A DNA stretch of 62,757 bases from positions 1 through 62,757 of the forward strand of contig JAHJME010000003.1 in NCBI GenBank assembly GCA_018821435.1. The letters are read 5' to 3'. Positions 1-8,169 of this stretch are shown piece by piece. The stretch is from Alphaproteobacteria bacterium (GTDB lineage: Bacteria; Pseudomonadota; Alphaproteobacteria; Caulobacterales; Caulobacteraceae). Every line of letters starts with the position of its first letter. Position 1 is the first letter of the stretch. The position numbers and the translations under genes are program-made. The notes beneath the pieces are model-generated. The model saw nothing but the letters and a program-made list of their open reading frames with translations. It searched no databases and was not told the DNA's origin.

Positions 1-252
1 CCGGACCTCGACCCAGCGATCCGGCGTCCGGCCCAAGCCGACGCACAGGCTGTCGCCATCGCCCACGTAGACCACCGGACCCTCAAAGCGCCGGCCCTTC
101 GCGAGGTCCGCCGGCAGAGGTCCGCGATCCGGGATCGCCTTGCATGGGTCGGCCTCAACTGGCGTCGCCAACAAGGCCATTGCCAGGGCCAGCAGGGCTG
201 CTGCTAGGGTGCGGGGGCCGCCCGGAGCGCGGCTTAATGGAGGCAAGGACAT
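1..252 (-). CDS. Thermonuclease (SNase)-like exported protein, C-terminus beyond window
   Basis: The minus strand is open from an ATG at 252 to the window edge (84 codons). The reading begins with a short basic leader and a hydrophobic stretch ending in an AxA-like site before ADPC, so it looks exported. Residues about 62-75 read VVYVGDGDSLCVG, which resembles the metal-binding V-x-D-G-D-T/S-L-x-V start of staphylococcal-nuclease folds; small exported SNase-like proteins of this form are common in Caulobacterales. The catalytic Arg/Glu lie beyond the edge, so activity cannot be judged. An inner ATG at 180 is an alternative start. The ATG at 252 shares the palindrome CATG with the start of the divergent plus-strand gene. 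Confidence 0.6.
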   Translation of the reverse strand, partial: MSLPPLSRAPGGPRTLAAALLALAMALLATPVEADPCKAIPDRGPLPADLAKGRRFEGPVVYVGDGDSLCVGLGRTPDRWVEVR

Positions 253-475
253 GAGCCGCACCCTATCCCTGTTCGCCGCCCTGGCGCTGCTGGCTTCGGC
301 CTCGACGGTCAGCGCCGCGCCGGCGCTCGATGCCGCTGGCAAGTGCCGTGACGCTGGCAAGTTCGTCGCCGCCGAAAAGTGCAAATCCGCTAAGCCCGCG
401 CCGAAGGCGGTGTGCAAGGACGCCAAGGGCAAGTTCGCCAAGTGCGGCAGTGCGGGCGCAAAGCCGGTCAAGTAG
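251..475 (+). CDS. Small exported Lys/Cys-rich protein
   Basis: A 74-aa protein with a typical signal peptide (about residues 1-22, ending VSAA). The mature part contains two imperfect repeats of a C-K/R-D-A-x-G-K-F unit (CRDAGKF and CKDAKGKF), giving four cysteines among many lysines. The ATG at 251 is chosen because GGAGG lies about 9 bases upstream; a longer in-frame start at 140 would overlap the opposite-strand nuclease-like gene. Family and function are not recognised. The paired cysteines and export suggest a small disulfide-linked periplasmic protein. Confidence 0.6.
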   Translation: MSRTLSLFAALALLASASTVSAAPALDAAGKCRDAGKFVAAEKCKSAKPAPKAVCKDAKGKFAKCGSAGAKPVK

Positions 476-541
476 CGGACACGTCGGCGACCCGGCCACG
501 GGTGGGTTGCGCGGGCGAGGCCGCCAGGTCGCGCAGCGCGG

Positions 542-739
542 CTACTGGCGCAGCGAACGATCCCCGCCGCGGGCCCGACGGTTCATCAGATCGGCGGTGT
601 GCTGGGCGTCCGCTTCAGAGAGCCCCGTCTGGGTGACCATGGCGATCACCACCGGCTCGCCGGTCCAGACTTCGTAGACGGTCCAGCCGGTGCGGTCGCG
701 GCGGAGCGCGAAGCGGTCTGTCTTTCGATCTTCTGGCAT
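542..739 (-). CDS. Conserved-looking 65-aa hypothetical protein
   Basis: A 65-aa soluble protein. Residues about 12-35 (GRT-like W-x-V-Y-E-V-W-T-G-E-P) resemble a small beta-hairpin of the kind found in short hypothetical proteins of Caulobacterales, followed by a helix rich in Asp/Ala (LSEADAQHTADLMNRRA). No signal peptide or membrane segment is visible. Codon usage favours G/C at third positions, which supports coding. Function is unknown. Confidence 0.5.
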   Translation of the reverse strand: MPEDRKTDRFALRRDRTGWTVYEVWTGEPVVIAMVTQTGLSEADAQHTADLMNRRARGGDRSLRQ

Positions 740-778
740 GAGCGCTTAAGTGCCTGAAGGCGGCTGCGGCTCCAAGCC

Positions 779-811
779 CGGCTGCGCCAGTTGCGGACGT
801 AGGTTGGCCAA
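779..811 (-). repeat. Dispersed intergenic repeat, copy 1 (reverse orientation)
   Basis: Read on the minus strand this gives CCAACCTACGTCCGCAACTGGCGC, matching the conserved right half (CCAATGTCTGCAACTGGCGC) of an intergenic element found eight times in this window. It lies between two small genes. Confidence 0.5.
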
Positions 812-853
812 GACAACGTCGTGGCCTTCGCGTCAGTAGGTTATGTACAGTCT

Positions 854-1012
854 ATGACCCAGTCCGCACCGCAGCGTCCGCCCCGGGACGCCCTGAAAGT
901 CAAGTTTGGCGACCGTTTCGAGGCTCAGGCTACAGGGTGGGGCGTCGCCGCCGTGCCCCTGGTGGTGCTGGTCGTCGCGGGGCTCACCCTGGCCAAGGCG
1001 CTGTTGTTCTGA
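854..1012 (+). CDS. Small single-pass membrane protein
   Basis: A 52-aa protein with a hydrophilic N-terminal half (about residues 1-32) and one C-terminal hydrophobic segment (about 33-50, VAAVPLVVLVVAGLTLAKAL). The likely topology is a tail-anchored or single-pass inner-membrane peptide. The ATG at 854 is preferred over the in-frame GTG at 821, which would add an unrelated 11 residues. No strong ribosome binding site is seen, so the start is uncertain. Function is unknown. Confidence 0.45.
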   Translation: MTQSAPQRPPRDALKVKFGDRFEAQATGWGVAAVPLVVLVVAGLTLAKALLF

Positions 1013-1122
1013 CAGCGCGGGGAGGGACCGGATCAGGTCCTAGGCGCCGCCGCGCAGATGCAGTGCTATCGGCAATTGCCGAGGGGAGGGGCGGTTGGCG
1101 ACGTTGGGCGGGGCCCCGGGTG

Positions 1123-1435
1123 CTAAGGCTGGAAATCCACCTCGGTGTCGACGGTATGCACTGCGCGTTCGCAAACGCCTTGTCCTCGAAATAGGAGACG
1201 AAGCGCGTGGCGACGTCGCTGGAGGGCAGGTGAGGGGACAGTGCGAGGTCCGCCTCAATGGCGGCGGCCAACAGCCGTTGCGCTGGGCGGCGGAAGATCA
1301 ACAGATTGGCCGACTCGTAGGGCGCGTGCTCGCCGAAGTCGTACCACTCGACCACCAGATCGGATCCGCGCGCATAACCTATGACAACGCCCGGCGGGTC
1401 CGCTGAAGCTTCACGTTGGGCCGGAAGTCGCGCAT
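1123..1435 (-). pseudogene. Frameshifted remnant of a hypothetical gene
   Basis: No single frame spans this stretch, but three minus-strand frames join into one plausible protein. An ATG at 1435 starts MRDFRPNVKLQRT. A shift of frame then gives PGVVIGYARGSDLVVEWYDF and a run on through FRRPAQRLLAAAIEADLALS. A second shift near 1150 gives TVDTEVDFQP and a stop at 1123. Each piece looks protein-like whereas the continuation of each frame does not. Either the gene has decayed or there are two single-base sequence errors. The middle frame alone is open from a GTG at 1355. Family unknown. Confidence 0.4.
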
Positions 1436-1449
1436 GCTGCCGCTCTCAA

Positions 1450-1983
1450 ATGCAAATGAGGGTTAGAGTGCGTCGTAGCGCTGTTGCAGGCTCCGCCTGC
1501 GTCACAATTCTTGGGATCCTCGCCGCGGGGCCGGCGTTGGCGCAGGACGTGTCGCTCTCACTGTTCCTAACGTGCAGCGGCAATGACGTCTCTTACCAGA
1601 AGACTGGGACCACGCTCGAGGCCCCATCACAGGCCCAAGTCCAGCACAACCACAGTGCCGGACTGCCCCCTCCCGCAGTAAGGACCTCACCGAACTACGG
1701 CCTTGTGTCGTCGCCTGGACGGATGAGCATCGCCGTTCAAGGAGAGGTGGTTCGCGTACGGCCTTCCGCAGGCGCTACCCCCACTTTCCGTCGCTCATCA
1801 GACGGTTGGTACGAGCTCGCGGACGTTTCTGTCACCGACCATGAGATCCGCGGAAAGGCCACCTGGGGACTGATGGGCAAACTTAAGCTCGTAATCGACC
1901 GGCGGTCAGGCGACGTGACGTTCGGCGACTTCAAAGGCGCTTGTGAGAAGGCGGCGGATACGTCTGAAGCCCGGAAATTCTGA
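1450..1983 (+). CDS. Exported hypothetical protein
   Basis: A protein of about 177 aa with an N-terminal signal peptide (basic MQMRVRVRR, then a hydrophobic core ending GPALA before QDVSLS). The mature part holds two cysteines (LTCSGNDV and KGACEKA), one near each end, which could pair in the periplasm. The C-terminal half (WGLMGKLKLVIDRRSGDVTF) reads like a small beta-sandwich. The open frame begins at 1381, but the signal peptide supports the ATG at 1450 or 1456. The family is not recognised; similar short proteins with a conserved GACE/GxC end occur in Caulobacterales. Confidence 0.6.
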   Translation: MQMRVRVRRSAVAGSACVTILGILAAGPALAQDVSLSLFLTCSGNDVSYQKTGTTLEAPSQAQVQHNHSAGLPPPAVRTSPNYGLVSSPGRMSIAVQGEVVRVRPSAGATPTFRRSSDGWYELADVSVTDHEIRGKATWGLMGKLKLVIDRRSGDVTFGDFKGACEKAADTSEARKF

Positions 1984-2202
1984 CCGACCCTTCCCGCGGA
2001 CGCGCCGACGGTGGATCGCTGTCTCGGGAGTGTCGCGGCGCCAGCAATCCCTCGAGAAAGCTGTCAGGTCGTCTACTTAATCCAGCAGGTGCGCCTAGGG
2101 GGGCTCTGACGGAAGTCAGCGCCCGTCACGCAAACGGCTAGCCTCTTGATGCGCCGACGACGCCTCGCCCAAGCGCGTGGTAGGCGTGGTGGCGGGGGAT
2201 AG

Positions 2203-3087
2203 ATGACCGACCAGATCAGCACCTTGCGGACGTTCATCCGCGTCGCCCGGACCGGAAGCTTTTCGCGGGTCGCTCAGGAATTGAACGTCTCTCAGCCGAC
2301 GGTCTCGCGCACGATCGCCGAGCTGGAAAAGACACTTGGCGCGGTCCTGTTCTCGCGAACCACTCGGGCAGTGACCTTGACCGAGGCCGGCGGGGATTAC
2401 CTGCTGAAAGTCCAGGCGGTGCTGGACGCGCTGGATGAGGCGAACCACGCCGTGCGCGGCGACGAGACTCTCCGGGGGGTGCTGCGCGTCGGGGCCTCGT
2501 CGATCTTCGCCTCACGGGTGCTGGTTCACCGCCTGGCGGGGTTCATGGCGGCGCACCCGGCGCTGCGGGTGGACCTGCTGATCGACGACAAGCGCCAGGA
2601 CCTCATCACGGACGGCATCGACGTGGCGATCCGGTTTGGCAATCTGCCGGATTCCAGCGCGGTGGCGCGCAAGATCGGCCAATGGCCGCTGATGATCGCC
2701 GCGTCGCCGGCCTATCTCGACAAGCACGGAACGCCAAAGACGCCGGCGGATCTGGCCGAGCATGTCGCGGTCATCGCCGGTCCGGTCGCGGGCAAGGGCT
2801 GGACCTTCGAGGGGCCTGACGGGGAGGTGACGGTCAAGGTCGACGGCCGCCTGCTGATCACCGCCGGCGAGGTGGGCATCAACGCCGGGCTGGCGGGCCT
2901 GGGGATCGTGGCCGCCAGCTACACGTCGATCAAGCAGGAACTGGCGTCGGGCGCGCTGGTCCAGCTGTTGCCCGACTGGAGCCTGGGCAGGCTGGACTGC
3001 TACGCGGTCTTCCCGGGCGGCCAGGCCGCGAAACCCTCGGCGCGGGTGTTCGCGGACTATCTGCAGCGCGAGCTTCGCGACTTCTGA
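2203..3087 (+). CDS. LysR-family transcriptional regulator
   Basis: A 294-aa protein of normal LysR length. Residues 1-60 form the winged HTH (TFIRVARTGSFSRVAQELNV, then SQPTVSRTIAELEKTLG). Residues about 90-290 form the periplasmic-binding-protein-like effector domain. The ATG is preceded by GGGGGATAG. It resembles the large group of LysR proteins that regulate neighbouring oxidoreductases. The adjacent YciI-like gene and SDR are convergent rather than divergent, so the target is not obvious from position. Effector unknown. Confidence 0.9.
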   Translation: MTDQISTLRTFIRVARTGSFSRVAQELNVSQPTVSRTIAELEKTLGAVLFSRTTRAVTLTEAGGDYLLKVQAVLDALDEANHAVRGDETLRGVLRVGASSIFASRVLVHRLAGFMAAHPALRVDLLIDDKRQDLITDGIDVAIRFGNLPDSSAVARKIGQWPLMIAASPAYLDKHGTPKTPADLAEHVAVIAGPVAGKGWTFEGPDGEVTVKVDGRLLITAGEVGINAGLAGLGIVAASYTSIKQELASGALVQLLPDWSLGRLDCYAVFPGGQAAKPSARVFADYLQRELRDF

Positions 3088-3092
3088 TCGGC

Positions 3093-3117
3093 GGGTCCGT
3101 TCAGTGGAACGGGACCC
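3093..3117. terminator. Bidirectional hairpin between convergent genes
   Basis: GGGTCCGTTC and GAACGGGACCC pair around the loop AGTG with one bulge. The hairpin sits exactly between the stop of the LysR gene and the stop of the convergent YciI-like gene, overlapping the latter's last codons. No U-tract is visible, so Rho may assist. Confidence 0.5.
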
Positions 3118-3430
3118 ACATCATGCGGACCTCGACACTCAGGAGGCCCAGCTTCACAGCCGGATCGTCGGTGCTGCCGATCCTGATCGCCTCCTCGAGG
3201 TCGGCGGCCTTGAAGACGGTCATGCCGCCGTCGGCCAGAACGCCCTTGAGGCCGCCGGCCTTCTCCATGAAGGGCCCGCTCAGGATGGTCAGGCCCTTGT
3301 CGTGCAGCTCGGTCATGTAGCCGACGTGGTCGAAGAACCCGACCTGCTCGTTGTACGGCACGCCCTTGACCCAGTTCGGGCCGGGATTCTGGAAGGCGAC
3401 AAAATAGTGGGGACCGTCTTCGTCGATCAT
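3101..3430 (-). CDS. YciI-like (YCII-related domain) protein
   Basis: A 109-aa cytoplasmic protein with the ferredoxin-like fold pattern of YCII-related proteins: an N-terminal strand (HYFVAFQNPG), a helix carrying FDHVGYMTELHDKG, the strand LTILSGPFM, and a C-terminal GGMTVFKAADLEEAI helix with the usual 'conditional on DP' end. Members are proposed to be small enzymes or binding proteins with a His/Asp pair; the biochemical role is generally unknown. Convergent with the LysR gene and upstream-oriented relative to the SDR on the same strand. Confidence 0.8.
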   Translation of the reverse strand: MIDEDGPHYFVAFQNPGPNWVKGVPYNEQVGFFDHVGYMTELHDKGLTILSGPFMEKAGGLKGVLADGGMTVFKAADLEEAIRIGSTDDPAVKLGLLSVEVRMMWVPFH

Positions 3431-3593
3431 GATGGCGTACTCCGTTGCGGGCTCGGGCCGGTGACCTCGGTCCCGCGGCGCTGAGCTATGTCAGCCGGTT
3501 GTTCACGCGTGCGTAGGGGCAGGCCCCGCATAACAGAGATGCGCCGCGCGCATGAATGGATCGGCGGGCCGATCGCGCGACCCGCCGACTTGG

Positions 3594-4343
3594 TCAGACC
3601 TGGACCCAACCGCCGTCGACGGTGAGTTCGATCCCGGTCACGTAGCTGCTGTCGTCCGAGGCCAGGAACAGGGCGACCTTGGCGATTTCCGCCGCCTCGC
3701 CCATGCGGCCCAACGGGATCTGCGGCACGACCTGGGCGATGAACCCATCGACCTGATCCTGGGTCAGGCCGGCCGTCCGCATGATCTCGGTATCGATCTG
3801 GCCGGGCGCCAGGGCGTTGACCCGGATACGGCGCGCCTTGAGGTCCGTGGTCCAGGTGCGGGCGAAGGAGCGCAACGCCGCCTTGGTGGCGGAATAGACA
3901 CTGAAGTCGGGCAGACCCTTCGATCCTGCGATCGAGGTATTGAGGATGATCGAACCCCCGTCTCGCATCAGCGGCAGCAGCTTCTGCACGGTGAAGAACG
4001 TGCCCTTGAGGTTGGTGTCCACCGTGCGGTCGAAGTCGGCCTCCGACACGTCCGCCACGGATCCGAACACGCCGCCGCCGGCGTTGGCGAAGATCACGTC
4101 CACATGGCCGTGCGCTTCCGCGACCCGGTCGCGCAGGCGGTCCAGGTCAGCCAGATTGGCGATATCGCCCTGCACGGCTTCGACCCCGTCGCCGAGGGCG
4201 GCGACCGCCGCATCGAGCGACGCCTTATTGCGGCCGGTGATGACTACCCGGGCGCCTTGCGCCACGAAAAGACGGGCCGTCGCCAAGCCCATACCCGTGC
4301 TGCCGCCGGTTATGACGGCGACCTTTCCAGTCAATTTCGACAT
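3594..4343 (-). CDS. Short-chain dehydrogenase/reductase
   Basis: A 249-aa classical SDR. The nucleotide-binding motif TGGSTGMG is at residues 12-19, an NAG-type motif (FANAGGG) near residue 85, and the catalytic Ser (NTSIAGSKG) and YSATK tetrad at about 140-157. The C-terminal SSYVTGIELTVDGGW is typical of glucose-1-dehydrogenase/3-ketoacyl-reductase-like SDRs. ATG at 4343 (MSKLTGK) is favoured over one four codons upstream because homologues usually start just before the first strand. Substrate unknown. No divergent partner except the AraC gene further upstream. Confidence 0.88.
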   Translation of the reverse strand: MSKLTGKVAVITGGSTGMGLATARLFVAQGARVVITGRNKASLDAAVAALGDGVEAVQGDIANLADLDRLRDRVAEAHGHVDVIFANAGGGVFGSVADVSEADFDRTVDTNLKGTFFTVQKLLPLMRDGGSIILNTSIAGSKGLPDFSVYSATKAALRSFARTWTTDLKARRIRVNALAPGQIDTEIMRTAGLTQDQVDGFIAQVVPQIPLGRMGEAAEIAKVALFLASDDSSYVTGIELTVDGGWVQV

Positions 4344-4578
4344 TTCACATCTCACTTCAATGCCCGCGGTGCGCGGCTTGAAGCGTGAGGTATTGATGCG
4401 GGGCGCCGCGCTGTATGGGCCGGCCGCGGATAAGTCTTATGCGGCGTGGGTCAAGGACTGCCGCGACACCGCGCTTCGCTCTGACCTTCAGGCCACGCTT
4501 CGATCGAACATCTCGCCGCCCGAGCGCTGAGCGCTCGAAGGCGGTCTTGCAGCGCCACAGGTGGCCGCTTGAGCGCAA

Positions 4579-4630
4579 GCGTCCGCTTCCGGAGCGGATC
4601 TGAAGGTCTCCTCTTGGCGCACAGATGGCC
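4579..4630 (+). repeat. Dispersed intergenic repeat, copy 2 (degenerate)
   Basis: CGTCCGCTTCCGGAGCGGAT followed by CTGAAGGTCTCCTCTTGGCG aligns with the intergenic family (CGTCCGCTTTCCGG ... CCAATGTCTGCAACTGGCGC). It lies in the 314-bp gap between the SDR start (4343) and the end of the AraC gene (4658). No other feature is apparent in that gap. Confidence 0.4.
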
Positions 4631-4657
4631 GTGCGCTAGACGACTTCGGCCCCGTTT

Positions 4658-5698
4658 TTAGACGTTTAGGATTTCGCTGAGCGCCTTGACCTTGATCAGG
4701 ACGGCTTGGTTTTCGCCGGGCATGGTTGGGTGGCTTCTGACCTCTTGGGGCGTCAGGCCGGTGGCGTTCTTCAAGAACCGCCGGAGGCTGCGAGCGTCCG
4801 AATAGCCAAGGTCCGCCGCAATCGCTTCAACGCTATCGCGGCCCGCACGGAGACGTTGCATCGCCGCTTCGGTCAGGGCGCGACGGCGGGCTTCCCGAAA
4901 CCCGCCGTTCAGCGACTGGAGTTGCCGACGCAAGGTGTTGGAGCTGACGCCGGAGTGCTCGACAATATCGGCGAAGCGCACGAAACCCGCGCCGCCGACG
5001 AACTCCGCAGGCGATGCTTCCGGCCGCTCGGCCAGGTAGCTGAGCCACAGCTGGTGGCATTCCCATTGCACGTTGGCGCCAGCGCGCGAGGCGGCCGGTT
5101 CGGCCAGCAACGCACGAGGAAAGCGCAACGCGGTGATGGCGCCGTAGTCGACCGGGCCACCGATGCCCCAGTGCAGGACGCCTTGGTTGAAGTGGAGGGG
5201 ATCGCGCACCGTGACACCGGAAATAGGCGGCGCGCGCCCTAGAAAATGCAGGCAGTGCATGAACATCCAGGTGAGGTAGTTCTCTTCAAGCTGCGCGGCG
5301 TCGCGATCGTCGGCCGCGTCCATACGGACGCTCAGGATGGCGTCATCCGCATCGGTCGTCAGGTCGATGCGGACCGCCGTGGAAGCGTGCGCGTAGAGAC
5401 GGGCCAAGGCCTGGATTGCGCCTTCCAGGCTTGCGCAACCCAACGCCATCCGCAGCCCGATCGCGGGGTAGGCCTGACCAACGCCTGACCGCGCCAGGGC
5501 GTGTGTGGCGTCGCCCGCGCTTAGAACGGTGTTCATACAGAACAGCAGGTGCTGGGCGGGGCTGACGACGGCCTGGTCGTGGCCGTGATGGAGGTCGATC
5601 ATGGACTCCGACAGGAGCCGATCGAACGACACACCGCGGCGCACGGCGCCCGCCGCATGGCGTTGAACGCGATCGAACGGCACGCCCCCAAACCTCAT
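4658..5698 (-). CDS. AraC-family transcriptional regulator
   Basis: A protein of about 346 aa. The N-terminal two thirds resemble the arabinose-binding-like domain of OruR/ArgR-type AraC regulators. The C-terminal about 100 residues hold two HTHs; the second carries the signature IAADLGYSDARSLRRFLKNA, TGLTPQEVR. ATG at 5698 is chosen because AGGA lies five bases upstream; an ATG two codons earlier lacks this. It is divergent from the TBDR-hydrolase-SDR-MFS operon at 5.9-11.2 kb and is its likely activator. A related regulator (22158-23249) sits in the same position beside the second TBDR module. Confidence 0.9.
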   Translation of the reverse strand: MRFGGVPFDRVQRHAAGAVRRGVSFDRLLSESMIDLHHGHDQAVVSPAQHLLFCMNTVLSAGDATHALARSGVGQAYPAIGLRMALGCASLEGAIQALARLYAHASTAVRIDLTTDADDAILSVRMDAADDRDAAQLEENYLTWMFMHCLHFLGRAPPISGVTVRDPLHFNQGVLHWGIGGPVDYGAITALRFPRALLAEPAASRAGANVQWECHQLWLSYLAERPEASPAEFVGGAGFVRFADIVEHSGVSSNTLRRQLQSLNGGFREARRRALTEAAMQRLRAGRDSVEAIAADLGYSDARSLRRFLKNATGLTPQEVRSHPTMPGENQAVLIKVKALSEILNV

Positions 5699-5934
5699 TG
5701 GCATCCTCAGAGAGGTCGGCGACGCAGGACCGCGCCGATGTCTCTCCTGCGATGATACACCGTTGGTGGGATGCCGGAACCGCGGTGTGATTGCACAAAC
5801 GGTCCCCCCGCGCTGCGTTGTCGGTCATTTCGACGCGACCCCGGCGATGATCTGAGGGCATAGCGCCGGCAAAGACCGGCGGTGATGCGGACCTGACCCA
5901 TGGGGTCGGGACCGCCAAATCTCGGGGAGAGATA

Positions 5935-8097
5935 ATGCGACACTCACACCTGCTGGCCGGCGTGTCCTGCATCGCCATGGCCTGCAGTGGTCACGCGGCC
6001 GCCCAGGCTTCGGGCCATGCGCCGGAAGCGCCCGCCGCACGCGACGCCACCACGCAGATCGAAGAAGTTCTCGTTACGGCCTCGCGCCGCAGCGAGAGCA
6101 TTCGCGAGGTGCCCACCGCAATCTCGGCCTACGGCCAGGAGCGTCTGAAGGACGCCCACATCGCCTCGCTGAACGACCTGACGCGCATCAGCCCGAACCT
6201 CGAGATCTCCACCTTCACAACGAACGTGAACATCGCGATCCGTGGGATCGGAACGGGGAACCTGACGAATGCCGGCGGCGACGCTGGGGTCGCGGTCCAC
6301 GTCGACGGCGTCTACATCGCTCAGACCGGTCTCGCGGCCAGCACATTCCTGGACGTTGCCCGTGTCGAAGTGTTGCGCGGTCCGCAGGGGACGCTGTTCG
6401 GGCGGAACGCGACGGGCGGGGCGATCAACATCATCCCGGCAACTCCGACACGGGAGCTCGCCTATGGCTTCGACGTCACTGCGGGCGTCGATCCCACCCT
6501 GCTCCGGACCTCCGGTTATGTCAGCGGGCCGCTGTCGGCCTCGGGCGAGCTGACGGGGCGCATCGCAGCGCAACAGAGTTACAATCGGGGTTTCACCCGC
6601 AACCTCGTGCCCGACGGTCCGGGTCACTTGGACGGCGTGGACAACTATGCCGTCCGCGGGCAGCTGCAGTGGACGCCAAGCGAAACGTTCACGGCGCGAC
6701 TGCTGGTGGAGCGTCAGCATCAGTCCGACAATGGCCCGGCCGCCTTCCTCATCGGGACGCCGGATCCGACCTTTCCACTCCCCGCGCAAATCGCCGGACT
6801 TCCCGGTGGCGATGTCGAGGATCGGCGCGCCTATGCCAACCTTGGCGTCAAGGCCCTGAAGGGAACGTTGGCGAACCTCTCGGTCGATTGGGAGATCGGC
6901 GGCGGACATCTGAAGGCGCTGGCGTCCTACAGCAAGAGCGACCAGCTCTTCCATCAGGACGGCGACGCCACCGCGTTCCCCTTAACCTCGACGCGCTTCA
7001 CCAACGACGCACACCAGGACTTCAGCGAGCTGATCTACACGTCGGATCCAGACAAGGCCTTCAGCTATGTGGTCGGCGCCAATCTCTTCAACGAGCTCTT
7101 CAGTCAGGCGATCACGGTCGCCTCGGTGTTCCGTCCCGTGCCGGTGATGTTGGGCGGAAAGGTGAAGACGCACTCCTATGCGTTCTTCGCGCACGGTCAG
7201 TACAAGTTCACCGATGACTTGAAGGTGTTCGGTGGGGTCCGTTACTCGAACGATGCAAAGGACATCGCCGGGTACAACAACTTCATCGGGACCCGCGCGC
7301 AGAGCCAGTCCTGGGACAAGATTACCTACGAGGCCGGGGTAAGCTACGACATCGCCCCCGCCGTGACGGGCTACGCCAAATACGCCACGGGCTACAAGGG
7401 TGGCGGCTTTTCCGCCGGCTCGCTGGCCGCGCCGTTCAATCCGGAGACCAACACCAATATCGAACTTGGCGTGAAGGGCGCCTATTTCGACGGACGGCTG
7501 CAGGCCAACGTCGCCGCCTTCCATATGAAATATTCCGACCTGCAGGTGAACCAGGTCATCGCGTTCGCCTCCTCGGTCACTAATGCGGCCCAGGCCACCA
7601 TCGATGGCGTGGAGATCGAGTCCGTCATCGCGCCGACCGATCGCGTCCGGATCGAAGCGTCCGGCTCCTGGCTAGACGCCCAGTTCGACGCGTTCTCGAC
7701 GCAGGATTCCTCGCGACCCGCGCTGGGCGTGCTGCAGCTTGGAGGCAATCAGCTGCCTCGGGCGCCCCGGTTCAGCGGCAGCCTTGGTGGCTACTATATC
7801 CTGCCGGTCGCCGCCGGAACGATCACCTTCGGCGCCCGATACGACTACAAGTCGCGGCTCTATTTCAGCGAATTCAATATCCCCGTCTCAAGCCAGAAGG
7901 CCGTCGGCAAGCTCGACCTGTCCGTCAACTTCAAGAGCGAAGACCGGCGCTGGAACGCCAGCGCGTTCGTGACCAACGCGACGGACGAGCAGGCTCGGTC
8001 CAACGTGATCGTAGTCTCCAGAAGCCTGGGGTCTCTGGCGCTCGGCCAGTACCAGCCGGGCCGGCAGATCGGCGTGTCGCTCGGCTACCACTTCTGA
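5935..8097 (+). CDS. TonB-dependent outer-membrane receptor
   Basis: A 720-aa TBDR. Signal peptide at about 1-23, then a TonB-box-like IEEVLVTASRR near residues 42-52. The plug domain (residues about 55-160) ends in the conserved VEVLRGPQGTLFGRNATGG. A 22-strand barrel follows, ending in an aromatic GVSLGYHF as required by the BAM pathway. ATG preceded by GGGGAGAG. It belongs to the 700-750 aa Caulobacter/Sphingomonas TBDR group that imports organic substrates rather than siderophores. The downstream hydrolase, SDR and MFS genes suggest uptake and breakdown of an ester- or lactone-like compound. Confidence 0.95.
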   Translation: MRHSHLLAGVSCIAMACSGHAAAQASGHAPEAPAARDATTQIEEVLVTASRRSESIREVPTAISAYGQERLKDAHIASLNDLTRISPNLEISTFTTNVNIAIRGIGTGNLTNAGGDAGVAVHVDGVYIAQTGLAASTFLDVARVEVLRGPQGTLFGRNATGGAINIIPATPTRELAYGFDVTAGVDPTLLRTSGYVSGPLSASGELTGRIAAQQSYNRGFTRNLVPDGPGHLDGVDNYAVRGQLQWTPSETFTARLLVERQHQSDNGPAAFLIGTPDPTFPLPAQIAGLPGGDVEDRRAYANLGVKALKGTLANLSVDWEIGGGHLKALASYSKSDQLFHQDGDATAFPLTSTRFTNDAHQDFSELIYTSDPDKAFSYVVGANLFNELFSQAITVASVFRPVPVMLGGKVKTHSYAFFAHGQYKFTDDLKVFGGVRYSNDAKDIAGYNNFIGTRAQSQSWDKITYEAGVSYDIAPAVTGYAKYATGYKGGGFSAGSLAAPFNPETNTNIELGVKGAYFDGRLQANVAAFHMKYSDLQVNQVIAFASSVTNAAQATIDGVEIESVIAPTDRVRIEASGSWLDAQFDAFSTQDSSRPALGVLQLGGNQLPRAPRFSGSLGGYYILPVAAGTITFGARYDYKSRLYFSEFNIPVSSQKAVGKLDLSVNFKSEDRRWNASAFVTNATDEQARSNVIVVSRSLGSLALGQYQPGRQIGVSLGYHF

Positions 8098-8169
8098 GCC
8101 AGAGCCGTCGCGAGGGGCATCAAACCGCTTCGCGCCCATCCCGGCCGACAACCCTTACAGGAAGAAACG

